In this document: positions 1 to 10,230 of the stretch, one piece after another
How the letters are laid out: each line of letters begins with the position of its first letter
Numbering within the stretch: the first letter of the stretch is position 1
NCBI GenBank assembly: GCA_963580285.1
Contig: OY757011.1
Coordinates: 101,152,316 to 101,216,315 of the forward strand
Source of the DNA: Lucinisca nassula
Taxonomy: Eukaryota; Mollusca; Bivalvia; Lucinida; Lucinidae
Direction: 5' to 3'
Length of the DNA: 64,000 nt
Position numbers and translations under genes: made by a program
Notes under the pieces: model-generated
The model's database searches: none
What the model was told of the DNA's origin: nothing
The model's input: the letters and a program-made list of their open reading frames with translations, nothing else

Positions 1-26
1 TACTGCACATGTTTTTCAAAGTAACC

Positions 27-648
27 TTATTTGTATTCTATGTACTCATTCATCCATGTTTCCCATGTAAGAAACATGTGCATGAGCCCGTCACGTGATG
101 TTACTCTCAACAACCCGGTCATAGCTTGGGATAGCTCCTCTCTGTTCACATAGCGCATGCCTCGTAGAGAATCTTTCAAAGTAGAAAATAACCAGAAGTC
201 ACAAGGGCGCAGTTCTGGACTATAGGAAAGGTGGGCCAGAGTTTCTATTGGCTGTTTCTTTTGTAAGGCCTTTATCATGGGAAATTTATTTGAATAATGT
301 GGGCATTATACTCGGCATTGACTGTAGTATGTATACCGGTAGGTAGAACATGATTTAGAAGAAAACATGGAGAAGTGAAAAACATGATGCACATGACTTT
401 ATCAACAGACTTAGAAAGTTTGGCTTTAACAGGGATGGCAATGAAGCTGTTGGTGAGACATAAAACTCTTAACACTCAATCACTCCATATGAAAAGCTAT
501 GGTAAATGTTTCAGCTATTTCCCTGACAGTAACTCGATGATCTTGCTTTACATCCTGCTGTACATCTGCGATGGTTTCATCTGCTACTGATGTTGATGGA
601 CGGACAGATTTATGGTCATCTTTAATGGTATCACACCCTTCTCTAAAT
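27..648 (-). pseudogene. mariner-type transposase relic
   Basis: Reading the minus strand from about 648 down gives, in shifting frames, a segment like the mariner helix-turn-helix (VREIAETF near 540), then SKSVDKVM and NHVLPTGI (about 300-440), then HLSYSPELRPCDFWLF followed by LKDSLRGMRY (about 130-240). The last block is the typical mariner C-terminal catalytic Asp region. The order matches a mariner DD34D transposase, but frames change several times and the stretch that should hold the second catalytic Asp (usually HQDNA-like) is missing between about 270 and 285. It cannot make a working enzyme. Family assignment rests on recognised motifs only. Confidence 0.8.
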
Positions 649-702
649 CATAAAATCTGTTTACAAATACCAGAATCCCAATAAACTTTCTCTAAATTCG
701 CT

Positions 703-878
703 ATAACCCTTCCCTTGCTGAAAATTCATTTTAGCCACACCCATCTCTGACTTTCCAATCAGATTACTTGATGTAATTTATTCGTACAAATTCATAAACT
801 GAATGTCAAACAGTGTAGATCTGGATCAACACAGTTTGCAAAGATAGGGGTTATCGTGAACAGCAAGATAAGAGTTAA
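703..878. mobile_element. family A palindromic MITE, degenerate copy
   Basis: Begins ATAACCCTTCCCTTGCTG and ends CAGCAAGATAAGAGTTAA, the diverged inverted termini of family A (consensus TTAACCCTTATCYTGCTG). The central hairpin (AACAGTGTAGATC...) is shortened. Non-autonomous with no coding capacity. Confidence 0.75.
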
Positions 879-1520
879 TTTCCGATTAAAACTTTCCAAG
901 TCTTATAACATAAAACTTTATGATACTGCTCAAATAAAACATCTTCCGGTACAGTGGACCACTAACTTACTTTTGAAAGCTCGAGTCAGTTTACAGGTAA
1001 TTTATGCTCATCTCTGCAAATTTTTGTTATCTTACGTGAAATTGTTTTCAAATATACAGTGTGCCTAAACATCTTGATAACCCTGTTCATTAACCCATTT
1101 CAGACTGGAAACCCCCGAACGGGTACCTTGGCAAACAGTGCAGGCCCAGATGAAACGCCCCAGAACGCGGCGTCTCATCAGAGCCTACACTATTTGCAGA
1201 AAGTTCAGCCATTTTCCAAATCAATTTTGAAGATACCACAACCTGTCACCCCTGAATCTATAAATGGACTCCTGCTATATATAAGGAGGAAGATTCCATT
1301 TGGTACAACAAGAATTCCGCCGAAAGCTATGTCGCGCCTGTGGTGGCGCAAAGTCACCCAACCATGATATGTAGGTAGTCAAGGTCAAACATAGATGCTT
1401 GCATAAAAGTTTCCATTCTTAAATGCAAGCTTGTACTAAGTATCATTAATGAAGCTCTTATAATTCTTGAGAAATGAACTTAACCAATAGGGTGAACGCT
1501 AGGGTGGTCGCAACATTTAA

Positions 1521-3004
1521 CAAGGCAACGCAAGCGTAGCATCCCCTCGCAACTGCATACCATTCATTAACATGAAAATCCAATCTGAATATTATAGACA
1601 AATTAGACATAATAGATTACCTATGACTTCGTCCCTGCTAATTGGGGCTTGAAGAAGTATGGGCAAGATGCTTCAATGCAGAACTGATGCTTCTACAATG
1701 AATACTGTGTCTTCTATCCTGCTCACAAGGTTTCCAAGGTCAAGTCCATTGTGACCTTGACCTTTGACCCCTGACCTTGAAATTCAATAGGGTTCATCCA
1801 CTGTACATGGTGAACATTTGTGGAAGGTTTGATGCTTCTACGATGAATACTGTGTCTTCTATCCTGCTCAAAAGGTTTTCAAGGTCAAGTCCATTGTGAC
1901 CTTGACCTTTGACCCCTGACCTTGAAATTCAATAGGGTTCATCCTCTGTACATGGTGAACATTTGTGGAAGGTTTGATGCTTCTACGATGAATATTGTGT
2001 CGTCTATCCTGCTCACAAGGTTTTCAAGGTCAAGTCCATTGTGACCTTGACCTTTGACCCCTGACCTTGAAATTCAATAGGGTTCATCCTCTGTACATGG
2101 TGAACATTTGTGGAAGGTTTGATGTTTCTACGATGAATACTGTGTCTTCTATCCTGCTCACAAGGTTTTCAAGGTCAAGTCCATTGTGACCTTGACCTTT
2201 GACCCCTGACCTTGAAATTCAATAGAATTCATCCTCTGTACATGGTGAACATTTGTAGAAGGTTTGATGCTTCTACGATGAATACTGTGTCTTCTATCCT
2301 GCTCACAAGGTTTTCAAGGTCAAGTCCATTGTGACCTTGACCTTTGACCCCTGACCTTGAAATTCAATAGGGTTCATCCTCTGTACATGGTGAACATTTG
2401 TGGAAGGTTTGATGCTTCTACGATGAATACTGTGTCTTCTATCCTGCTCACAAGGTTTTCAAGGTCAAGTCCATTGTGACCTTGACCTTTGACCCCTGAC
2501 CTTGAAATTCAATAGGGTTCATCCTCTGTACATGGTGAACATTTGTGGAAGGTTTGATGCTTCTACGATGAATACTGTGTCTTCTATCCTGCTCACAAGG
2601 TTTTCAAGGTCAAGTCCATTGTGACCTTGACCTTTGACCCCTGACCTTGAAATTCAATAGGGTTCATCCTCTGTACATGGTGAACATTTGTGGAAGGTTT
2701 GATGCTTCTACGATGAATACTGTGTCTTCTATCCTGCTCACAAGGTTTTCAAGGTCAAGTCCATTGTGACGTTGACCTTTGACCCCTGACCTTGAAATTC
2801 AATAGGGTTCATCCTCTGTACATGGTGAACATTTGTGGAAGGTTTGATGCTTCTACGATGAATACTGTGTCTTCTATCCTGCTCACAAGGTTCTGGACAG
2901 ACACACACACAGAAACACAGACACACAGACACACACACACACTAACACACGGACGCACGGCACCGATGCTATATCCCCATTCGCAACGTTGTTGCGAGGG
3001 GATA
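1521..3004 (+). mobile_element. Helentron-like array element H1, nested in H2
   Basis: The 5' end is CAAGGCAACGCAAGCG, then the arm ATCCCCTCGCAAC (1541-1553). An array of about eight 145-bp units and a GACACACA/ACGG microsatellite (2895-2965) follow. The 3' hairpin at 2972-3003 is made from the same arm and ends GGGGATAA. Removing it restores the H2 sequence ATTTAACAAAGTCAGTG seen in the other H2 units, so this is the youngest layer here. Confidence 0.8.
1686..2892 (+). repeat. 145-bp tandem satellite, about 8.3 copies
   Basis: The landmark GATGCTTCTACGATGAAT recurs at 1686, 1831, 1976, 2121, 2266, 2411, 2556, 2701 and 2846, exactly 145 bp apart with very few substitutions. Each unit carries TGACCTTGA twice and TGACCTTTGACCCC once, i.e. 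AGGTCA hexamers, one pair as a direct repeat with a 1-bp spacer. No long reading frame is maintained. Confidence 0.95.
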
Positions 3005-3794
3005 ACAAAGTCAGTGAACCATGAAATTTAGGTCAAGGTCAAATATGGATGCATGCATTTAAGTTGCCATCCCCAGATTCAAGTTTGTACCAATTATCAT
3101 TACTGAACCTCTTATAGTTCTTGAGAAATAAACTTGACCATTAAAGTGAACGCTAGGGTGGTCGCAATAATTTACAAAGTCAGTGAACCATGAAATGTAG
3201 ATCAATGTCAAATATGGATGCTTGCATGTAAGTTGTCATCCCCAGACACAAGTTTGTACCAAGTATCATTAATGAAGCTCTTATAGTTCTTGAGAAATAA
3301 ACTTGACCATTAGGGTGAACGCTAGGGTGGTCGCAATATTTTACTAAGTCAGTGAACCATGAAATGTAGCTCAAGGTCAAATATGGATGCTTGCATGTAA
3401 GCTGCCATCCCCAGACACAAGTTTGTACCATGTACCATTAATGAAGCTCTTATAGTTCTTGAGAAATAAACTTGACCAATGGGGTGAACGCTGGGGTGGT
3501 CGCAAATGTTGATGCCTTGACAAACGGTCGGACGAGCGAACGAACGGACGGAAAACCGGGCGCCTATATCGCGCCATGCTAATAGCAGGCGCAACAAAAA
3601 GGGTTAAAATATGATTCTATATACAACACAAATTGAAAATGGATCCTGAAAACGTATAGATTACATAAACAAATGAACATAAAGGGTCCTTTTTTTTCTT
3701 TATAATCTATACATTTTTTTCTGATATTGTTTGTTTAGTTGTTTAAATAATATGGTTTCATCATGTAGTGACTATGTATCATTCTGGTCCAATA

Positions 3795-4023
3795 TTAACC
3801 CATTTCGTATCAGAAACCCCGAAATGGGTACCCTGGCAAACAGTGCAGGCCCAGATCAGATGCTGCAGGATGCAGCATCTGATCAGGGCCTACACTGTTT
3901 GCAAAAAGTTCAGCCATTTTCCAAATAAATTTTAAAGAAAAGCACAACCTGTCACACCTGAATTTTGAAATGACTCCTGCTATATATAAGGAGGAAGAGT
4001 CTATTTGGTACGAAAAGGGTTAA
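3795..4023 (+). mobile_element. family B TTAA MITE, intact
   Basis: TTAACCCATTTCGTATC at the left and GGTACGAAAAGGGTTAA at the right, flanked by TTAA. The central hairpin around 3855-3890 has arms CCAGATCAGATGCTGC / GCAGCATCTGATCAGG. Confidence 0.85.
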
Positions 4024-4182
4024 TAAGACTTTTCCAATTCTATTCTGTTTCGACATCAAAACATGTGAACTGACTTGTTCAGATCAAGCTTACATAAATA
4101 CATGTGTGTATATAAAATATCATAGCACTACATATGGAGAAATTAAGACGATGATGAAAAGATTTTTTTCTTATTTTCCATA

Positions 4183-6003
4183 AACAAGAGGCCCATGATG
4201 GCCCTGGATCGCTCACCTGATCCATAGAGTAACAAGTGGGCCCCGGGGAGGGCCATTATTGATTTTCCCTATATAAGTCTATGTAAAACCAAAGGGCCCT
4301 GGGGCGGGGGCATTTTTGGCCTCAGGGCTATAATTTAAACAATCTTGATAAAGGTCCACTAGATGAAGCTTCACACCAAATATCAAAGACCTGGGCCTTG
4401 CTGTTTCAGAGAAGAAGATTTTCAAAGATTATCTCTATATAAGTCTATGTAAAACCAAAGGGCCCCGGGCAGGGGCATTTGTGGCCCAAGGGCTATAATT
4501 TGTTCAATCTTGGTAGAGGTTCACTAGATGAAGCTCCATACCAAATATCAAAGGCATGGCCTTGCAGTTTCAGAGAAGAAGATTTTTAAAGATTTCCCTA
4601 TATAAGTCTATGTAAAACCAAAGGGTCTCGGGGCGGGGCATTTTTGGCCCCAGGTCTATAATTTGAACAATCATGATAGAGGTCCACTAGATGAAATTTC
4701 ACACCAAATATCAAAGACCTAGGCCTTGTGGTTTCAGAGAAGAAGATTTTTAAAGATTTTCCCTATATACATCTATGTAAAACCAAAGGGCCCTCAGGCG
4801 GGGGCATTTTTGGTCTCAGGGCTATAATTTGAACAATCTTGGTAGAGGTCCACTAGCTGAAGCTTCATACCAAATATCAAAGACCTACCCTTGTGGTTTC
4901 AGAGAAGAAGATTTTTAAAGATTTTCCCTATATAAGTCTATGTAAAACCAAAGGGCCCCGGGGTGGGGGCATTTTTGGCCCCAGCACTATAATTTGAACA
5001 ATCTTGGTAGTGGTCCACTCGATGAAACTTCATACCAAATATCAAAGACCTGGGCCTTGCAGTTTCAGAGAAGAAGGTTTTTAAAGATTTTCCCTATATA
5101 AGCCTATGTAAAACCAAAGGGCCGCGGGGTGGGGGCATTTTTGGCCCCAGCACTTTAATTTGAACATTCTTGGTAGGGGTCCACTAGATGAAGCTTCATA
5201 CCAAATAGCAAAGACCTGGGCCTTGCAGTTTCAGAGAAGAAGATTTTTAAAGATTTTCCCTATATAAGCTGATGTAAAACCAAAGGGCCCCCGGCAGGGG
5301 CATTTTTGGCCCCAGCACTATAATTTGAACAATCTTGATAGGGGTCCACTAGATGAAGCTTCATACCAAATATCAAAGACCTGGGCCTCACGTTTTCAGA
5401 GAAGAAGATTGTTCAAGATTTTCCCTATATAAGCCTATGTAAAACCAAAGGGCCCCGGGGCGGAGGCATTTTTGGCCCCAGCACTATAATTTGAACAATC
5501 TTGGTAGGGGTCCACAAGATGAAGCTTCATACCAAATATCGAAGACATGGGCCTTGCGGTTTTAGAGAAGAAGATTTTTAAAGATTTTCCCTATATAAGC
5601 CCATGTAAAACCAAAGGGCCCCGGGGTGGGGGCATTTTTGGCCCCAGCACTTTTATTTGAACAATCTTGGTAGGGGTCCACTAGATGAAGATTCATACCA
5701 AATATCAAAGACCTGGGCCTTGCGGTTTTAGAGAAGAAGATTTTTTAAGTTTTCGGTGAAAAAAATCTATTTTTGGCTCCTGTGACCTACCGGTATATGT
5801 GTAACGGACTGGAACCATTTGAACAACTTTGAAAGGGGACCACCTAAGAATCATTCCTGTGAAGTTTGGTCAAAATCCGATCAGTGGTTTAGGAGGAGAT
5901 GTCGTTTGAAGAAATTGTTTACGCAGGCACGGACGCACGCACGGACAACGGACAAAAAGTGATCCCAAAAGCTCACCTCGTCACTACGTGACGGTGAGCT
6001 AAA
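4183..6003 (+). mobile_element. Helentron-like array element H3 (about 165-bp units)
   Basis: The 5' end is CAAGAGGCCCATGATGGCC with the arm GCTCACCTGA at about 4213. About nine units of roughly 160-170 bp follow, each with GAAGCTTCATACCAAATATC, CCCTATATAAG and GGGGCATTTTTGGCC. The right module (5755-5940) leads into CACGGACGCACGCACGG. The 3' hairpin at 5970-6000 (AGCTCACC...GGTGAGCT) is followed by TAA. A second complete copy lies at 14205-16247. No coding capacity. Confidence 0.85.
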
Positions 6004-6007
6004 AACG

Positions 6008-6093
6008 TATGTTGTGGATACTTGTTAGTATTGTCTCACTGAGGAAAAATTCTAAGCCTCAATGAGGTGATTCTAACAAGTATCTGAAACATG
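6008..6093. repeat. imperfect hairpin of the GTACTTGTTAGAATC family
   Basis: GTTGTGGATACTTGTTAG at the left is mirrored by TTCTAACAAGTATCTGAAAC at the right around CTCACTGAGG / CCTCAATGAGG. It is one of a recurrent set of roughly 60-bp palindromes in this window. Confidence 0.65.
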
Positions 6094-6125
6094 GGTTTCT
6101 GAACAGGATTGAGGAAAATTATCCC

Positions 6126-6368
6126 TTAACCCATAAAATAACAATCACAACAATTGTTGTCTGCTTTGCAGGTTACCTTAAAAATAATTTTTTGCAAACA
6201 GTGTGGAACCAGATCAGGCTGCTCTGTAGGAGCAGTCTGATCTGGGCCCACACTGTTTGCCTGCATGCAAAAATATTTTTAAAAAAGTTTGCAAAAAAAT
6301 TCAGCAGACGGCATAAGCAGACGACATTTTCAGATGTACGGTAGTTTTTCTCGGCGTCTTAAGGGTTA
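6126..6368 (+). mobile_element. family C TTAA MITE
   Basis: Starts TTAACCCATAAAATAACAAT and ends CTCGGCGTCTTAAGGGTTA. The core hairpin (CAAACAGTGTGGAACCAGAT ... CCACACTGTTTG) resembles that of families A and B, although the termini differ. A short A-rich reading frame across its right edge is not convincing as a gene. Confidence 0.75.
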
Positions 6369-7269
6369 TCCTCACTACTCCTGCTTTTCTAAAACTATGA
6401 AATATTTAACAAAACTACCTAAACACTGTAGCAAGACAGCACAACTTGACCATTCACACCTTTTATATAAACACAGAAAACATTCATGGGAATTATTCCA
6501 AATAAAAAGACCTGACATATTCTCCAGTCAATAGCCATATTCAACTGGCAAGTTTCATGGAATTTTCACTAAATTCCATGTAGGAGTATGGTACCTTCTT
6601 GTAACAGCTAGTCACATGGACCAATCAAATCTTTTATTGTTTCAAGCTCTTAAGTGATCGTAATAGACTGGAGTTTCGGAGTATCCATCGAAGTCATGCT
6701 TAACGGCAAGGAGCTTATGACACAGAGCTTACAGATTTCTCTATAGTTTTGGTAAAGCAGCTAATGTAGGCAGGGTTTGATTTCATTGGTCCAAGAGATC
6801 AAAGATTTACTCTTAGCCAAAGAATTCTTGGGGTCAATATCTGCCAATATTTCAACCACATGCAGACTCCGTGGAGTGATTTATCACTTGACAAGTACTT
6901 AATAGGCCCTAACAAAAACAATTATTACAAGACTTACTGGATAGTGTCTGTAAGGAGAGTTATTTCTTTAAAACAGACGAGTTTTATCTGATTTTAATGA
7001 GGTGCAACATTCCTGTCTGACAACAGGGCTATGATAAAATTATATAAGGGCCTGAAAATGTCTTGAAGAACTGACCAGTCAGCTGTATTCTGCCCTACAA
7101 GATCAGACCACATACCTGATAGCTCTGTGTGATGGGATCTTGTTAACAGTCACTTATGAATTGAAAAATAGCTCAGAACTTGACTGGACCATTAGACTGG
7201 CTACTACAAGAATATAACACAGTCCTATAATAATTTTGACGGACATTTCACAAAACTTACTAGTGAAAT
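6369..7269. other. no gene seen; AT-rich single-copy-looking DNA
   Basis: I see no long reading frame, tandem repeat or recognised element here apart from short A/T runs. It may be unique intergenic DNA or an old unrecognised repeat. Confidence 0.5.
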
Positions 7270-7530
7270 ACAATTATTGTTTACATGTGAGACAACTTTT
7301 GGGATGTCCCCGTTTTCTTTCTCAGAAACTTCCACTCTAAAAAGAGGTCTACCAACTTTTGGGATTTCCCCTTTTTCTAAGAAACTTCCACTTTAAAAAG
7401 AGGTCTACTCTTAAAGGAAAGAATTTGCTCCACAGGAGCAAATTCTTTCCTTTAATAGTAGACCCCTACTGGTAAGGAAGACAATATTTTTGAAAAGAGT
7501 TGCCTCCCCTGAAGGTGTATCCATTCCCCT
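7270..7530. repeat. MITE-like repeat with 62-bp hairpin
   Basis: A hairpin at 7403-7464 pairs TCTACTCTTAAAGGAAAGAA with its near complement (loop in GCTCCACAGGAGC). A second copy of hairpin and flanks, including AGTTGCCTCCCC on the right, is at about 21770-21960. The ACTTTTGGGAT(G/T)TCCCC motif is duplicated at about 7290 and 7350. Confidence 0.65.
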
Positions 7531-7553
7531 TAAAAGAGTTTAACTAAAACTGA

Positions 7554-7887
7554 CCAGCCCCGATAGCTCAGTTGGTAGAGTGTCCACTCCGGGGAACGGG
7601 AGGTCACGGGTTCGATCCCGGGCTGCAAGATACCAAAGTCGTTAACAATGGTACTTGTTGCTCCTCGCTTGGCACTCAGATTTACGGGGTAGAGTTAGGA
7701 CTGGTTGACCCAGTGTCAGGATAATGTGACTGGGTGTGGTGTCATGTAATGTGTCTGGGACATGATACTTCAGTGAGGCAGAACTATAAAAGTGAGCATT
7801 GAGCTCCCTGTCGCAACCAGACACCGTCGTGATATGACTGAAAAAATGTTGAAAGCGACGTTAAACCCGAATTCACACACACACACA
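7554..7887 (+). mobile_element. tRNA-derived SINE (family 1), full length
   Basis: The head resembles a tRNA (GATAGCTCAGTTGGTAGAG as A box; GGTTCGATCCC as B box). The body includes CGTCGTGATATGACTGAAAA. The tail reads GACGTTAAACCCGAATTC followed by (CA)n. It is bounded by a perfect 14-bp target-site duplication TTAACTAAAACTGA at 7540-7553 and 7888-7901, showing retroposition. Related copies are at 45271 (minus) and 60791 (plus). Confidence 0.95.
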
Positions 7888-8391
7888 TTAACTAAAACTG
7901 AAGATGATTACGATGGATTACAACCTCAGTGCAACTTGAAATGTCTTACCGGTGGGGAAAAAAATAGATCCCACCAAAAGACAGAAAGATTATTAACAAT
8001 AAAAGAATAGAAAATTATCAGCACATTGAAGTAAAAGAAAAAGATTTTCTGCATAAAACATGTTCACGGAGCATTTTTTTTTTTAAATATGAAGGTCCCT
8101 TTGTCAGGAATTGGTTTAATCCAAAAGCCTAGCATTCCATATTTGGGACACTGGCAAGCAGTGTTAACCCAGATCATACATTGTCATACGTTGCAAACAT
8201 GTTCGATCTGGAACTAAACTGATTTTTATATTTTATGTAACTTACCACAAACAAAATAAACCTGAAACCCCTATAACTGAAAATGTACAAGTCCAAAGCT
8301 ATTTTGTGGAAGATTCTATGGTCATACTAAGTTAACGCATTGCATGCCGGATATTTTTTGCAGCAGACAACATTTTAAAATATCTTTCTAA

Positions 8392-8484
8392 TTTTCCCGG
8401 AAAACAGGATTGGACATCTCATGCAAATTGTCTCCTATGGAGACAATTAGCATGAGATGTCAAGTCCTGTTTTCTGGGAAAAAC
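8392..8484. repeat. near-perfect 90-bp palindrome
   Basis: Arms of about 43 bp: TTTCCCGGAAAACAGGATT... and its near reverse complement ending GTCCTGTTTTCTGGGAAAA, with a tiny loop at CTCCTATGGAG. It contains GACATCTCATGCAAATTG. Probably a MITE core; no termini resolved. Confidence 0.8.
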
Positions 8485-8485
8485 A

Positions 8486-8640
8486 ATTTTTTTATGGTTT
8501 TACAGCCCTTTCAAGATTATTTCACTTTTTTCTTGCTGATGGTTAATCACTGGTGGGCAAAAATCAGAGTACCTGAGGTAAAAACACCTGACCTTCCGTT
8601 TGAGAACTTGGAATCTCACATGTGACCCGAGCCAGGCCCC
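8486..8640 (-). mobile_element. short SINE-like repeat, minus orientation
   Basis: Carries GGTTTTACAGCCCTTTCAAG, GGTGGGCAAAAATCAGAGTA and CCTGACCTTCCGT, matching the element at 36954-37107. The A-tail corresponds to the T run at its left edge. Confidence 0.7.
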
Positions 8641-8763
8641 TACCCACAGCAGTGAAAGAGCTAATGATTAAGAGTCAGCACAGTGTATTTTATCACCTGT
8701 AACTAACATCTGCCCTTCTCGAATCAGTGAACGAGAGAAGACCAGAATGATGTGTTCAGCACA

Positions 8764-8870
8764 GTTTTCTTATTTTCAGCAAAAATAAGGCTTGACATAA
8801 CATGTGAATCTTCTGCTGGGCAGACCTGTAATGTCAAGCTTTATTTCTGCTGAAATAATGAAAAACATTT
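8764..8870. repeat. imperfect palindrome
   Basis: CTTATTTTCAGCAAAAATAA pairs with TTATTTCTGCTGAAATAATG around GGCTTGACAT / AATGTCAAGC. Followed by a T run at 8890-8907. Confidence 0.6.
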
Positions 8871-8907
8871 AGCTTGTTGTTTGCTCTTGATTTTTTTTTT
8901 TTTTTTA

Positions 8908-9030
8908 GAAATGGACTTGGAACATTAGGGGGAATGCTAGGATGGTTGCAATTGTTGACAATGAATGGACGATCGAACGGAAATTTCGACTTCTATATTG
9001 CGCCATGCTTTTAGCAGGCACACGAAAATG
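8908..9030 (+). repeat. 3'-end fragment of element H2
   Basis: GAAATGGACTTGGAACATTA, GAATGCTAGGATGGTTGCAA, GATCGAACGGAAAT, then CTATATTGCGCCATGCTTTT: the same order as the end of H2 at 3465-3594, diverged. Confidence 0.65.
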
Positions 9031-9084
9031 CTTAATAAAATCTTTCCTAAGTGTAGATAGCCTTGTAATGAACAAACAAGAAAC

Positions 9085-10020
9085 ATGGAAATTCCATGAA
9101 AAACAGGTTTTTCAACAATTGCATGAAACCAGGAAAACAACAAGTGCAGAGTTGTCATTCTTGCACACAACACTCCGCACTGACCTGTTCTATAATCCTA
9201 CCTAGTACATGTATCATTAAAATATTTCAAAATATTTTAAAGTATTGCGGACTTATGCTTCAGAAACAAAATGTTGAAAAATATGGATCAGGGGAGATAA
9301 TTCGAAAATGAAGACAAGCAGAGTTGTCATTCTTGCACGTGACACTCTGCAATGACCTGTTCTATAATCCTACAAAGTATGACTGAAATATTTCACATGG
9401 TTAAAATAAGTAAAAATATGGATCAGGGGAGATAATTCAAAATCAAAGATAAGCAGAGTACGACACTATGCACTGACCTGTTCTATAATCCTAACAAGTA
9501 TCATTTAAATATTTCGAACAGTTGCTGAGTTATGCTCTGGAAACGAAATGTGGACGCCCACTCGCCCACGACGAACAGCATTTTAATAACAAGATTTGCA
9601 CGCAACACTCCAAGCTGACCTGTTCTATAATCCCAAAAAGTATCATTAAAATTTGTCAAACGGTTATGGAGTTATGCATCAGAAACGAAATGTTGAAAAA
9701 TATGGATCAGGGGGAGATAATTCGAAAATGAAGACAAGCAGAGTTGTCATTCTTGCACGCAACACTCCGCAATGACCTGTTCTGTCATCCTACCAAGTAT
9801 TATTGAAATATTTCAAACGGTTGCCACGTTATTCTCCGGAAACGAAAATAAAGTAAAAATATGGATCAGGGGAGTTTATTCAAAATCGAAAACAAGCAGA
9901 GTTGTCATTCTTGCAAGCAGCACTCCACACTAATCTGTTCTATAATCCTACCAAGTATCATTAAAATATTTCAAACAGTTGCAGAGTTATGCTTCGGAAA
10001 TGAAATGTTGATGCCTGTCC
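9085..10020 (+). repeat. tandem array, units of about 150 bp
   Basis: GCAGAGTTGTCATTCTTGCA and GACCTGTTCTATAATCCTAC recur about every 125-170 bp, with GGGGAGATAATTC between. Divergence between units is much higher than in the 145-bp array. No ends with the usual hairpin were found, so this may be a truncated array element. Confidence 0.8.
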
Positions 10021-10043
10021 GCCTATGTACATCACTTTAGTAA

Positions 10044-10230
10044 CAAGAGTTTTCCATTGGAAAACCTGGTTTTAAAGTGTCTTCAAACATTTGCGCCCAG
10101 CATATTCTGATCAGCCTGTGCAACTTGACATGCTTTGCACCGTATTGAGAGCTTAGAACCTTAAGGAAACTGCTGGATCCTAGTGCACAGGCTGATCCAA
10201 GACTTCACTGAGTCATCTAAAGTCACTTTT
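10044..10230 (+). repeat. possible 5' end of another Helentron-like element
   Basis: CAAGAGTTTTCCATTGGAAA at 10044 has the C(A/T)AGAG start followed at once by a hairpin (GTTTTCC / GGAAAAC), as in other array elements here. The following ATTCTGATCAGCCTGTG...CACAGGCTGATC is a MITE-like core. No matching 3' end was found. Confidence 0.4.

Larger units (their letters stand above)
1309..3594 (+). mobile_element. Helentron-like array element H2 (170-bp units)
   Basis: The 5' end CAAGAATTCC at 1309 interrupts a family B MITE. The internal units are about 170 bp (starts near 3007, 3177 and 3347, plus one before 1520) and contain AAGGTCAA. The array is followed by a GAACGGACGG stretch and a 3' hairpin (GCGCCT...AGGCGC, 3560-3592) ending GCGCAA. 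The element is itself interrupted by H1 (1521-3004). It has no coding capacity. The Helentron/pearl assignment is by architecture, not by a known family match. Confidence 0.75.
1090..3607 (+). mobile_element. family B TTAA MITE split by a nested element
   Basis: The MITE starts TTAACCCATTTC at 1090 and runs to GGTACAA near 1308. Its last bases (AAAAAGGGTTAA) reappear at 3596-3607, after the nested element ends. Family B consensus reads straight through the junction (TTTGGTACAAAAAGGGTTAA), so everything from about 1309 to 3594 is a later insertion. CCC...GGG ends inside TTAA fit a piggyBac-type MITE (inference). Confidence 0.85.

Noticed and set aside
1686..2892. CRISPR-like array
   Set aside because: The 145-bp units are contiguous with no variable spacers, and the context is eukaryotic.
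7554..7630. tRNA gene
   Set aside because: tRNA-like A and B boxes are present, but they are the head of a SINE with body, tail and target duplication; the same holds at 22200, 46086, 49947, 59030 and 60797.
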